From: an uncultured Methylococcaceae bacterium | GTDB taxonomy: Bacteria > Pseudomonadota > Gammaproteobacteria > Methylococcales > Methylococcaceae | Length of the DNA stretch: 41,392 nucleotides | NCBI GenBank assembly: GCA_903859815.1 | Contig: CAIOOA010000262.1 | Span: 1 to 41,392, forward strand | Reading direction: 5' to 3' | In this document: one piece after another, positions 25,751 to 34,153 of the stretch | Numbering within the stretch: the first letter of the stretch is position 1 | How the letters are laid out: every line of letters begins with the position of its first letter | Position numbers and translations under genes: made by a program | Notes under the pieces: model-generated | Database searches by the model: none | Told to the model about the DNA's origin: nothing | Seen by the model: only the letters and a program-made list of their open reading frames with translations

Positions 25751-26158
25751 TATTAAGTTTTGTTTTGCCTGACTCGGATTTATCGGTAAATTTTAGGCTG
25801 GCAGATTTAAGTTACCACTATTTGAATCTGCCACCTATTATTCGTGGAGTTTAGAAAATGAGTCGAGATACTCGCAGACTGGAAGCCATCCCTTCTATGA
25901 AAGATACTTTTTTTGGGTAGCCGTTTAGCTGATTTGCGAGGTTTCCTATAACTCGTGTCATTGAATTATTACAGGGCAAACGGCAATAGTTAGTCTGAAT
26001 AGGTTAATCGGCTTAGCGAACCGCGCTGGAAAGCGAGTACGTAATGAATGGATAATTGTTGCTCAAATGACAGGCTGATACGCGATGGTTCCATAAATGA
26101 GCTATTATTGATTTCGTTCTCGACCCGAAATTTAACCATCTCATTCAGAGGCATAAAG
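25751..26158. other. Gene-poor degraded region after the CHAT gene
   Basis: About 400 bases without a clear gene. An 8-bp inverted repeat (GGCAGATT at 25800-25807, AATCTGCC at 25825-25832) lies 50 bases after the CHAT stop and may act in termination, though no T run follows. A 20-codon frame at 25858-25920 is too short to judge. Confidence 0.4.
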
Positions 26159-26593
26159 ATGGAAACGGACATTCTCAAAATTGGCAAGCTGGCAAAAGCG
26201 ACTGGCGTTTCAGCAGAACCCCAGGCAAAAGCTGCTAAAACAGAGGTGGGTTACAAACCCGGTACGGTTGTCCGACTGAAAGCCCACCCCGCAACTACCG
26301 GCGCAATCATTGCCCATCTACCGGGTAAACCAGAAGATCGTTATCAAGTCTTTCATGACGGGGCGGTTGTCACTTACTACGCTTCGCAAATCGAACCCGC
26401 CAACCTAGCCGCAAAGCTCGAAACCGTCAGCCCTGATGCACTCCATGCCATCTTGACATCATTTTGTGTTTTTGGTCTGGCTCCTTTGCTGAAAAACATG
26501 CTGCAATTAAATTATAAGAGCGAAACAATTTTATTGTTTTGTCTTTTAGGTCTAAAATCACCTGTTGACAGGCTTTACAGTTCCCAAAGATGA
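26159..26593 (+). pseudogene. Fragment resembling the N-terminus of a SNF2-family helicase
   Basis: The frame from ATG 26159 (AGAGG 10 bases upstream) encodes 144 residues. The segment GYKPGTVVRLKAHPATTGAI, then RYQVFHDGAVVTYYASQIEP and LETVSPDALHAILTS, resembles from memory the N-terminal region of long SNF2-type helicases found in phage-defence loci (DISARM DrmD-like and relatives). Those proteins continue into a helicase core of about 900 residues. Here the similarity seems to stop at about residue 102 and a hydrophobic unrelated tail leads to the stop. It is probably a remnant of a lost defence gene. Without a database search the assignment is moderate. Confidence 0.45.
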
Positions 26594-26634
26594 ATCTCCA
26601 ATAACATATTACACACACTGATCTAGGTAATGTC

Positions 26635-26856
26635 ATGGACACCAAAATATTACAATCAAGAATTAGGGCCAAATTACAACCCCACACCGATAAAATAGAA
26701 AATGGCAATTTTACCGAGCATGATATATTGCTTGGACTATTTGACCTTATTTTAAATAATCAGATTGATATAGAAGATGCTTTCAAATTAAACACCGATA
26801 TTTCAAAAATATATTTTGAAAAAAGCCTATTTAGCAAGATGAGTTACTTGAATTGA
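26635..26856 (+). CDS. Small protein of unknown function, perhaps frameshifted before a membrane anchor
   Basis: This 73-residue protein is polar and A+T-rich (MDTKILQSRIRAKLQPHTDK...). TAGGTAA lies just upstream of the ATG. Immediately after it, in another frame, comes DELLELIASNQKLSIESLNS, then a hydrophobic stretch ending at 26987. It may therefore be a single tail-anchored protein of about 117 residues broken by a one-base shift between 26835 and 26854, or two overlapping genes. I do not recognise a family. Confidence 0.4.
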   Translation: MDTKILQSRIRAKLQPHTDKIENGNFTEHDILLGLFDLILNNQIDIEDAFKLNTDISKIYFEKSLFSKMSYLN

Positions 26857-26909
26857 TTGCTTCAAACCAGAAGCTTTCAATAGAGTCATTGAATAGTAAT
26901 AGAAAGCTA

Positions 26910-26987
26910 ATGATGATATTGTTAATTCTTTCCATCCTTGGATTGCTAACTTCAATGACTGCCATCGGTATAATTTTATTTAGGTAA
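26910..26987 (+). CDS. 25-residue hydrophobic peptide or C-terminal membrane anchor
   Basis: ATG 26910 opens a 25-codon frame, MMILLILSILGLLTSMTAIG and five more residues, that is one membrane-spanning helix. It may be its own small gene or the frameshifted end of the preceding 73-residue protein. There is no strong ribosome binding site. The next gene starts five bases later. Confidence 0.3.
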   Translation: MMILLILSILGLLTSMTAIGIILFR

Positions 26988-26992
26988 AATCA

Positions 26993-27340
26993 ATGCCAAC
27001 ACCTTCTGAAATAATAACGTGGCATCGGGATAATTATGTTTCTCGGCTATTGGCACGAAGCCCATTGTTGCACTTTTATCCCGATGTAACTCAACGACAA
27101 CGTATAGATGTTTGTCAAGTATTTGAATCTGTTTTAGCAAACGCGCCAACTAGGCTGAGAACGAATAACAATGCCGTTACTACACCAGAATCATTTTTGA
27201 GAAAACTTTTTACTGCTGAGAAAAGTGAAATTCTTGGAATTGATACAAAGACATTAGCTTTACTTGAGAAAATTAGTAGCCAAGCAATCGACAAAAAACG
27301 TATGCATGGTCAACACACTTTGTTTGTTGGCTATCCATAA
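26993..27340 (+). CDS. Unrecognised 115-residue protein
   Basis: This protein (MPTPSEIITWHRDNYVSRLL..., ESFLRKLFTAEKSEILGIDT) is A+T-rich, has no signal or membrane segment and matches no family I know. It lies in a degraded zone between the CHAT gene and the nine-gene locus, so it may be a relic. The TAGGTAAAATCA before the ATG is a weak ribosome binding site. Confidence 0.4.
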   Translation: MPTPSEIITWHRDNYVSRLLARSPLLHFYPDVTQRQRIDVCQVFESVLANAPTRLRTNNNAVTTPESFLRKLFTAEKSEILGIDTKTLALLEKISSQAIDKKRMHGQHTLFVGYP

Positions 27341-27432
27341 CTGTTTTCGACCAACCAGACAAGCATATCACCTAATGTAAGAGTTTGATTCAAGGTAAAC
27401 ACCGGCCCGCAGATTCACCTCCCTGTGACTGG

Positions 27433-27455
27433 ATTCCGGCAGTCCATGCCGGAAT
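27433..27455. repeat. REP-like palindrome
   Basis: ATTCCGGCA (27433-27441) and TGCCGGAAT (27447-27455) form a perfect 9-bp stem with a 5-base loop, followed by GACGG. The GGATTCC...GGAATGACGG form is a well-known class of dispersed bacterial repeat. Confidence 0.75.
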
Positions 27456-27742
27456 GACGGGCTTCAACCACTTGTGTATAACGACGAGAACTCCTGCTTG
27501 GGAAACCCCTCCACATAAGCTCTGCTTCCCTATCCCTAGACTCGGAAAGCGGAGCTTCGCATGATCCCGTTCACGCAACCATTGGGCCATGGCTTCTCAT
27601 TTTTGTTTGTCACCCATTTAAACTACCTTAATTCGATGACCTAGATCGTGCGGCTTGTGCAAGCTAGGCAAGAGGATTAATTTTTTACTCAAATTAGGGC
27701 GGGGAGGAACAGTGTCTGACCTCCTCTTTGTAGTTGGCGCTT

Positions 27743-27750
27743 GGAGGAGG
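27743..27750 (+). promoter_or_regulatory. Strong ribosome binding site that fixes a GTG start
   Basis: GGAGGAGG ends 7 bases before GTG 27758. It shows that the first gene of the locus starts there and not at the in-frame TTG at 27734, which lies upstream of this site. Confidence 0.75.
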
Positions 27751-27757
27751 CTGCACC

Positions 27758-28825
27758 GTGGATAATCAATATGAAGGGGATGGCATGCAAGATTTGCTGG
27801 ATGACTCTCCGAATCGCTCAGACGACGACGCATTTGAGGATGCTGCTGGTGATGGTTTTGAGGAAGACGGCATGGAAGAAGAGGCGATGTACGACGGTAT
27901 GGAAGCGATGGACGGCTTTGACGAAGGCGGGGATGGCTTCGCCGACGAAGGAGACGGCTACGAGGACAGTTATGAGGAAATGATGGGCGACGAGTTTACC
28001 GAAGCGGGTGAAGATGCCGGAGAGGCATTTGAGAACGCGGTTGCCGATGCGCTGGATGCGGAAGACAGCGATGAATTCCTCAGTAACTTAATGGGTGTGA
28101 TTAATGCCGTTAGGCGTGGGGCCGGGGCTGTCGGCCGAGCGGCAAACACCGCCCAGCGGGTGGCGGGTCAAGCAAGACGAGTGGCTCGCGGGGTGGAGGG
28201 CGTTGCCGGGGCGGTCGGCGGCGCACCGCGCAGACCCGCAAGGAGGGCTGGAGGTGCAGGAAGGCAAGCAGTCGGCGGGTTGCCTGCCGCACTGAGTCAG
28301 TTGTTGCCGTTGCTAAGGCAACAGGCGGCACAGGGTGCGGACGAAATGGACGTGTTTGAGGAACTTGCCGATTGGTTTGAGCAAGAGGGTACGGACGAAG
28401 CCTTGCCAGTGATTGCCGGCGTTGCAGCCCGGGCAGCCCTCCGGCCTTTGCTGCGCACTGGCATGGCGAGAGTGGGGCAGACCGCCCGTCGTCAACTGGT
28501 GCGCAGTGCCACCGCCGCCGCCCGTCAATTGGTCGGTAGGCAAGGGGCGGGGGCTGTCCGTTCATTGGCCCGCATTGCAAGCAGTGTCGGAAACACCGCC
28601 GCACGCAGGGGGTTGAGGCCGGAGGCTTTGCCACGAGCGGTACAGCAAACAGCGGCTAGTGTGGCCGCACAACCTGCGCTCGTCAGGCGGTTGTCGCAGC
28701 CAACCGCGCGTTCTGGCAGGGTGGCAGGCTCCGCTCCCCGCAGCCGACTGGTCGTCAGGGGCGGAGGGGGAACACCCCGGCGTTTCGTTGTCAACGGCCC
28801 GGTGGAAATCATTTTCACGCGCTAA
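27758..28825 (+). CDS. Acidic N-terminus / Arg-Ala-rich C-terminus protein, first paralogue
   Basis: This 355-residue protein is bipolar. Residues 1 to about 100 are extremely acidic and Gly/Met-rich (DGFADEGDGYEDSYEEMMGD); residues 120 to 345 are Arg/Ala/Gly-rich and very basic. Between them is DALDAEDSDEFLSNLMGVIN, and near residue 200 a second acidic piece, DEMDVFEELADWFEQEG, followed by LPVIAGVAARAAL. It ends with a short beta-type GPVEIIFTR. The downstream gene encodes a paralogue with the same order. Related acidic/basic proteins occur in various bacteria as hypothetical proteins. No signal peptide or enzyme motif is seen. Self-assembly or nucleic-acid or polyanion binding would suit the composition, but the function is unknown. 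Confidence 0.75.
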   Translation: MDNQYEGDGMQDLLDDSPNRSDDDAFEDAAGDGFEEDGMEEEAMYDGMEAMDGFDEGGDGFADEGDGYEDSYEEMMGDEFTEAGEDAGEAFENAVADALDAEDSDEFLSNLMGVINAVRRGAGAVGRAANTAQRVAGQARRVARGVEGVAGAVGGAPRRPARRAGGAGRQAVGGLPAALSQLLPLLRQQAAQGADEMDVFEELADWFEQEGTDEALPVIAGVAARAALRPLLRTGMARVGQTARRQLVRSATAAARQLVGRQGAGAVRSLARIASSVGNTAARRGLRPEALPRAVQQTAASVAAQPALVRRLSQPTARSGRVAGSAPRSRLVVRGGGGTPRRFVVNGPVEIIFTR

Positions 28826-28870
28826 GTCAAGCGACGAATCCATTCATTATTAATCGATGAGGACATAATC

Positions 28871-29866
28871 ATGAGCAGTTTTGAAACCGATGTGATGGAA
28901 GATCTCTATTACGACGAGGCCGAGGGTCCAGCCCGTGGTCAACACCATTTTGACGACTTTGACAGCTACGATGAGGGGGAAGGCGATGAATTCCTACGCA
29001 ACATCATCGGCGGAATTGGGCGGGTAGTCGGTGGACTAGTTGGAGGGGGTGGGGGCGACGGATTCGACGAGGGAGATGAGTGGGATGGCTACGATGCCGC
29101 AGAAGGCGACGAGTACGAGGATGTGGATTTGATCGATGCCATGGAAGAAGCCGTGGTTGATGCCTTGGAAGCTGAGGATAGCGATGAATTTTTCCGCAGA
29201 CTGGCAAGAGGGATGCGGAATGTGCGCAATGTTGTGCGTACCGTCGGCAGGGGTGTGGCACGAGTGGCTCCGGTGGTCAGCCGCATCGCCGGTTTGATAC
29301 CGTTGCCGCAAGCCCAAGCCATCAGCCGGATTGCCCAAGCCGCAGGCCGACTCGGTCAGGCGGTTTCAGCGGATGAGTTCGATATGATGGATGATCTCTA
29401 CGATCTCGCCGATGACGAGTCCGCCATTGACGCGGCCGCCCCGGTCATCGCGGGTTTGACCATACGCCAAGCCATGCCCGGTGCAGCACGTCTACCCCGC
29501 CCAGCCCGCAGGCAATTGGTGCGTAGTGTTTCTCAAGCCACTCGCACGATGGCCCGTCGCCAAGGCACCCAAGCCACTCGCGCTGCATTACCAGGTGTGG
29601 TGGGGGCAGTGCAAACGGCGGTTCGGCAAAGACGGATTCCGCCTCGTGCAGCCCCTCGCGCCATTCAGCGCACGGCGGCACGGGTTGCCAGCAGCCCACA
29701 GGCGACGCGGCGCATGGCGGCTCGTGGCGCGGCAGTGACCCGGACAGGCAGGGCTGTGGCACGGCGGCCGGGTGGTGGTGCAGCGGCCTGTCCGAATTGC
29801 AGTGCGGGAGGTCGGAACTTCAATCTGCCCGGTCCGGTGACGATCAGCATTCGTAGTGGGCGTTGA
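28871..29866 (+). CDS. Acidic N-terminus / Arg-Ala-rich C-terminus protein, second paralogue
   Basis: This 331-residue protein is a tandem paralogue of the preceding one. It shares the acidic start, the marker DALEAEDSDEFFRRLARGM (compare DALDAEDSDEFLSNLMGVI), the middle APVIAGLTIRQA, the PARRQLVRS stretch (compare ARRQLVRS), and the end FNLPGPVTISIRSGR. Unlike its partner it has a hydrophobic glycine-rich piece early on (LRNIIGGIGRVVGGLVGGGGG) and one CPNC near the C-terminus. GAGGA precedes the ATG. The shared architecture and adjacency show duplication. No known domain is recognised. Confidence 0.75.
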   Translation: MSSFETDVMEDLYYDEAEGPARGQHHFDDFDSYDEGEGDEFLRNIIGGIGRVVGGLVGGGGGDGFDEGDEWDGYDAAEGDEYEDVDLIDAMEEAVVDALEAEDSDEFFRRLARGMRNVRNVVRTVGRGVARVAPVVSRIAGLIPLPQAQAISRIAQAAGRLGQAVSADEFDMMDDLYDLADDESAIDAAAPVIAGLTIRQAMPGAARLPRPARRQLVRSVSQATRTMARRQGTQATRAALPGVVGAVQTAVRQRRIPPRAAPRAIQRTAARVASSPQATRRMAARGAAVTRTGRAVARRPGGGAAACPNCSAGGRNFNLPGPVTISIRSGR

Positions 29867-29896
29867 AGGTTTCTAAGGCACTGAATGTAAACAGCC

Positions 29897-31183
29897 ATGT
29901 TGACCCGAAAATTTCTTCGCGCCAAGATCATCGGATTGAGTGCCCGCGCCCGTAGGCTGGCCCAAATTGATGCAGAAGGCGCGGGCATTCGCCCGCAGGA
30001 TCGGCCTTATGCGCCGTCTCAGGCCCATTTTCGTGCGGCCAATCAGCGGCTTGCGTTGATTGACCGCAAGATTGCCGCCCGTTTGGGCAATTTGGAACAG
30101 ACTTGGAGTCAAGAGCCGAAACAGCGGGTATTGGTTAAGATCGCTTTAGTGGAGCGGGAAATCGACCGCGCCAGACGGGCCTTCGGCTTGTTTTTTGAAG
30201 TTTTCAGTCAACGGGGTTCAGCCTTCGCGCCATCGCTTTCAGCCCATGATGTGATTGCCGAGGATTGCTACCGTGCTGTGCGGGAGTCGGCCCCCAACCA
30301 ATTTCGGGGTCCGCTGATCAAACCCCTATGCTATATGGAACACAGCTTTTCGCCGGCAACCATCCGTCGGGGGGTGTTGTTGAACCGCTTGTTGGGCGAG
30401 CCTAATCCCTTCCCTCTGGTGCGCATACCATGGGATAGGGACAATCCTTGGCAAGCCGTTTTCCTGCATGAGGTTTCGCATAACTTGCAAGCGGACATGG
30501 GCATTTGGCAGGAAAATCGCCAAGCGGTGGTTCGCAGGCTCATTCGTTCAACGGGTGACCCGGCACTGACGCGGATTTATGGACTGTGGCACAAAGAAAT
30601 CTTTGCCGATTTGGCCGCCATTTTGTTGGGCGGACCGGCTTCTGCCTTCGGCATGGCGAGTTTCTTGGCCCATCCCGCGCCTAGGACCATGACGTTCAGG
30701 CCGGGAGGAGCCCATCCGACTGCTTATCTGCGGGTGCATATCCTCGCGGAAATGCTACGTCGCCTTGGGTTTGCCGATGAAGCCCACCGCTTGGGCAGGG
30801 TTTGGAATGATCTTTACAATCCGGTGCGTTTCAACCGCTTGCCACAACGGCTGTTGGCGACCTCAAGCCGGATTATCCCGGAGGTGGTCGATGAAATTGC
30901 GTTTCAGACCCGGCGTAACTTGGCCCATCGGGCGTTGGCGGACATCATCCCCTTTTATGCCGAGAACGAGCGCGCCATTCAAGCAGGTGCCAAGGTGTTG
31001 GCCCGAGGCCAGATACCGGATGACCTGCCTCCGCGCTGGTTGGTCAGTGCTTCTAGCTATGCTTTGGCACGAAACACCATCGCCTCGCGCTTGCTTTCTG
31101 AAATAGTGGTCAAGCGCCTTAATGAATTAAAAACATCCTCCGCCACGGGCTTAGGGGAAACCCCCTTGTCCATGGCGGCATGA
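29897..31183 (+). CDS. HEXXH zinc metalloprotease-like protein
   Basis: This 428-residue protein has the zinc motif HEVSH at 191-195 (VFLHEVSHNLQAD) and, 38 residues later, WHKEIFADLAAIL (232-243). The Glu234 and Asp238 are well placed to supply the third metal ligand, as in gluzincin-type peptidases (HEXXH...EXXXD). Upstream is an Arg-rich helical segment. No signal peptide is seen, so it would act in the cytosol or be exported by another route. Within the locus it may process the bipolar proteins or other products; that is inference. I cannot place it in a named peptidase family. Confidence 0.65.
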   Translation: MLTRKFLRAKIIGLSARARRLAQIDAEGAGIRPQDRPYAPSQAHFRAANQRLALIDRKIAARLGNLEQTWSQEPKQRVLVKIALVEREIDRARRAFGLFFEVFSQRGSAFAPSLSAHDVIAEDCYRAVRESAPNQFRGPLIKPLCYMEHSFSPATIRRGVLLNRLLGEPNPFPLVRIPWDRDNPWQAVFLHEVSHNLQADMGIWQENRQAVVRRLIRSTGDPALTRIYGLWHKEIFADLAAILLGGPASAFGMASFLAHPAPRTMTFRPGGAHPTAYLRVHILAEMLRRLGFADEAHRLGRVWNDLYNPVRFNRLPQRLLATSSRIIPEVVDEIAFQTRRNLAHRALADIIPFYAENERAIQAGAKVLARGQIPDDLPPRWLVSASSYALARNTIASRLLSEIVVKRLNELKTSSATGLGETPLSMAA

Positions 31184-31220
31184 ACGACAGAGTATGGAAT
31201 AATCAGCCGAGGTAACCGAA

Positions 31221-33251
31221 ATGGCCTTTCCAATTTCCAACCCGTTTTACAACAGTGGCTCTGGCGGCGGCATGTCGCCCAGTGGCGATTATAAGCGATT
31301 GGCGCTGGACAATCTGCTGCGGCGCGAATTGAAAGTGGGCGATCCCAGTGACCCCAAGCAAATCGCTCAGGCACTGCTAGAACGCTTCAAGGACGACCCC
31401 AGAACAAGGGCCATCAATAACGAAGCCCAGGGGCTGCCTTTCCTTCAGGCTCAACCGGCTTTCAATCTAACGGCACAGGCGCCTACCGCCACCAGCGCCG
31501 AACTGCAACAAGCCAAGGATGATGTCGAGAGGGATCTGAGCGAATTGTTGACGAATTCGATCTTGAAGGATGTCACGCCTGAAATTCAAGGTTGGGCGCA
31601 AGCCGTGCGCTCGGCCATTGCAGAAGGCACTACGGCGGCACGTTTCGCCTTGGACCCTCGCCAGCGCGATAAAGCCTTTGCCATCCGCAGGCAATTGGGC
31701 GATTACGCCCGCATGGCAAGATTGGTGGGGCTATTGTCGCCGACCATGAGTCTGACCTACCGCAAATTCGCGCAGAGCTTGGACGAAGTGGCGGCGGTGA
31801 TCTTGGTGATGATGGGTGAGGCGCTTTCCAATGTCGGTTTCGCCGGCGGCAGTTACTTTATGCAAGTGCCGTATACGGAATTACAGGTGCGCCGGGATGC
31901 GACCATCAACGCACTTAGGAACCTCACCGGTTCAACCCAATTAGCTTACGGCCCGAATGATTGGCCTAGAGGCTTGGATGCCTATCGGCGCTTGTTCGAG
32001 GTGCTGGAGAGGCATGGGCAAGGCGACTTGCGCGCCCTGTTGGTGGAAAACGAGTTGGCCCGAACCATGGATGAATTGATTCAGCGGGCTGCGCATGGAA
32101 CCGCTGACGGACTGCGCGCCCTTGGCTCCACCGCCCAGGTTGACCTACTCCGCTTCCGTCGCTTAGTGGTGATTGGGCAGAACATCGTCAGCCCCGAGTC
32201 TCCCCCTTTAACCACCTTCTTGCAGGCCATCAAGCTATTCGCCGACGCCTTCGACAAGTCAGGCGGCGAACGTTTGATGAAGATCGCCCGCCCCCCGCTA
32301 TTGTTCTACGGACTCTATGGCAAGGGAATGTCATCGGCTGACAAGCGTTTGCTCGATCTCATCATCCGCCGTGGAGTTTTGGCGGAAAGCTTGGATTGCT
32401 TCCTTGAGTGCGGTTGTGGGGCGGAAATTCAACAGTGTCAAGCCATACTGGATAAGATACTTTGGGATATTGACCGTGCCATCGATCTGTATGCTGTGGG
32501 TAAGGAAAACTTCGGCGAACCGGAACGCAGGGCTGCCGCCTATGCTTTCATCATTCAGACATTCAAGGAATTGCCATCTGGCAGTGATGGAATCTTGGCT
32601 AACAAATGCAATATTTATGGTACTCCTAATCCAACAGTCATCGGCCAAGCATTGGATGATGTCTATAAATTGTTAATCACTGAGGTGACAATAAAACCCA
32701 GCGAAGTGGCGATTGTGGATTTGAAAAGTTTTGCAGGCAATGTCAAGTCCACCTTAGAGAAATTTAATGTCCCCAGTGATGAGTATGTTCAGACAATTAT
32801 AGATAATATCGGCACTGGTATTAGCAATTTAAAGTTAACTGACAATAAAGAAGTTAGCCTTGTTGTTGCGACCGACTTATTTGAAAATGCCGATGAGGGG
32901 TTAAGATATCTCACCGGACATTATGATGCCTTTACCATTATTGAAAAAGGCGGAAAAATACCCGATACCCCTCAAAGCATGGTTAATTATTTTTCGGTGT
33001 TGCGTCAGGAATTATGCATTCAAGAAGACACGGAAACTCAGTGGAGGGCACTGGTGGAAGGCATGGTTCCCGAGTGTGGTAGATTGGGTAATGTATTCGA
33101 TACGATTGAACGCTTGGTTAGAACGGCCCGCGCCAAAGTCAGTGCGAGAAGTTGTACGAATTTCGATCCAAGGATACCCCCGCACTTTGAGACGAGTTTG
33201 GACACTTTGGTGGATGATGTCGATAGAACGGGTTCGAATCGACCTGGCTGA
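31221..33251 (+). CDS. Large helical protein of unknown function
   Basis: This 676-residue protein begins MAFPISNPFYNSGSGGGMSP and seems mostly alpha-helical. There is no signal peptide, membrane segment or enzyme motif I can identify. Two close cysteine pairs are seen at CFLECGCGAEIQQCQ. The last quarter (from about base 32590) is clearly more A+T-rich and of a different amino-acid style (Asn, Lys, Ile) than the Arg/Ala/Leu-rich first part, so the C-terminus may have been exchanged. GAGGT lies before the ATG. It sits between the metalloprotease and further unknown genes; a scaffold role is possible. Confidence 0.6.
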   Translation: MAFPISNPFYNSGSGGGMSPSGDYKRLALDNLLRRELKVGDPSDPKQIAQALLERFKDDPRTRAINNEAQGLPFLQAQPAFNLTAQAPTATSAELQQAKDDVERDLSELLTNSILKDVTPEIQGWAQAVRSAIAEGTTAARFALDPRQRDKAFAIRRQLGDYARMARLVGLLSPTMSLTYRKFAQSLDEVAAVILVMMGEALSNVGFAGGSYFMQVPYTELQVRRDATINALRNLTGSTQLAYGPNDWPRGLDAYRRLFEVLERHGQGDLRALLVENELARTMDELIQRAAHGTADGLRALGSTAQVDLLRFRRLVVIGQNIVSPESPPLTTFLQAIKLFADAFDKSGGERLMKIARPPLLFYGLYGKGMSSADKRLLDLIIRRGVLAESLDCFLECGCGAEIQQCQAILDKILWDIDRAIDLYAVGKENFGEPERRAAAYAFIIQTFKELPSGSDGILANKCNIYGTPNPTVIGQALDDVYKLLITEVTIKPSEVAIVDLKSFAGNVKSTLEKFNVPSDEYVQTIIDNIGTGISNLKLTDNKEVSLVVATDLFENADEGLRYLTGHYDAFTIIEKGGKIPDTPQSMVNYFSVLRQELCIQEDTETQWRALVEGMVPECGRLGNVFDTIERLVRTARAKVSARSCTNFDPRIPPHFETSLDTLVDDVDRTGSNRPG

Positions 33252-33286
33252 AGATTCGGCTAATCCAATAACAGTTTATGAAGTTA

Positions 33287-33308
33287 CCCCGCAGTTTTGA
33301 AACTGGGG
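33287..33308 (+). other. Intercistronic hairpin
   Basis: ACCCC-G-CAGTTT and AAACTGGGGT fold to a 9- to 10-bp stem with a bulged G and a very short loop, between two genes of the locus. It could slow transcription or protect mRNA ends. No T run follows. Confidence 0.4.
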
Positions 33309-33346
33309 TTGAACTCATCAGCAACGTATATCGAAAAGGTGTAGCT

Positions 33347-34153
33347 ATGGTAACTAGTACAAACTATCCACGAAGTGACATACATAGACAGTTAACTGCA
33401 TTTCAGGTAAATTTGTTTCAGGCATCAAGGAACGCGGCGAATAACCTAGCCCTGATTGGGGAGGCGATTGATCAGTCCGCGACATCCAAGAAGGTCACCG
33501 AAATAGGCACAGATGTCACGGGATTAAGAACGTCGGTCGAGGAAATTAGCAAGGTAGTCAAAGAAGTCGCCGATTTAGTCAGTGAGGAAAAATTTATTAA
33601 TAATGTTAGTGCGGTACTTGAAAAAAATGGCGCATTAAAAGACGCATTGTTGATAATCCCGGGTATTTACCAAATACTTCAAAAAATTGCAGATACCGTA
33701 ACATCGGAAGGTGACCCGAATAGTGAGACTCTGAGTATCAATCCAGAATACTGGGATGTCTTGAGAAAAGGACTGCAATTACTGAATACATTGGAGGATT
33801 GGGTTCTCGCTGATGACTTTCAAGAGGCGGACACTGCCAAGCTTAAAAGGAAACATGCCACCTCTGGAACGAACACCGAATTTGTTGAGCTTACTTACGA
33901 AAGTTTGTTGCATAAATTCATCGCCTTGATAAAGGAATGCCAGAGCTTGCATATATCAATTGAAAAAGTCGAAGAATTATTTAAGTCCTTGCACGACTCG
34001 TTCCCGAAGAAAGATGATTCAGCCAATCGAGCGGATTACTATTGCAAAATAATCCAAGCCCGTACTGAATTGGTTCGTTTATTCTCAGAAGATAATATTT
34101 CAACATTGGTCAGCAACCCGCCGAATAGCGGAACAACAGGAGCCATATCATGA
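33347..34153 (+). CDS. Coiled-coil-like protein of unknown function
   Basis: This 268-residue protein is A+T-rich and mainly helical. A stretch at about 45-90 (GTDVTGLRTSVEEISKVVKE) looks like a coiled coil. No domain is recognised. The start is taken at ATG 33347, after AAAAGGTG; the frame also opens at ATG 33278, but that would place the intercistronic hairpin inside the coding region. Its TGA overlaps the ATG of the following gene (ATGA), so translation is coupled. It differs in composition from the flanking Arg-rich genes. Confidence 0.55.
   Translation: MVTSTNYPRSDIHRQLTAFQVNLFQASRNAANNLALIGEAIDQSATSKKVTEIGTDVTGLRTSVEEISKVVKEVADLVSEEKFINNVSAVLEKNGALKDALLIIPGIYQILQKIADTVTSEGDPNSETLSINPEYWDVLRKGLQLLNTLEDWVLADDFQEADTAKLKRKHATSGTNTEFVELTYESLLHKFIALIKECQSLHISIEKVEELFKSLHDSFPKKDDSANRADYYCKIIQARTELVRLFSEDNISTLVSNPPNSGTTGAIS

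Larger units (their letters stand above)
27341..27757. other. Intergenic region with REP-like repeat before the nine-gene locus
   Basis: These 417 bases hold a REP-like palindrome (27433-27455), a second G+C-rich repeat-like stretch (near 27530-27565, GAAAGCGGAGCTTCGC) and then A+T-rich DNA that should carry the promoter of the downstream operon. A leftward 66-codon frame across the palindrome is a product of the repeat, not a gene. Confidence 0.5.

Noticed and set aside
27390-27590. 66-codon leftward frame across the REP-like palindrome
   Set aside because: The text (KPVIPAWTAGIQSQ) is the usual translation of this repeat class and appears in many genomes as a false gene.
28110-28634. 174-codon Pro/Arg-rich frame opposite the first bipolar protein
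   Set aside because: It is the mirror of the Ala/Arg/Gly-rich coding sequence and lacks a start context.
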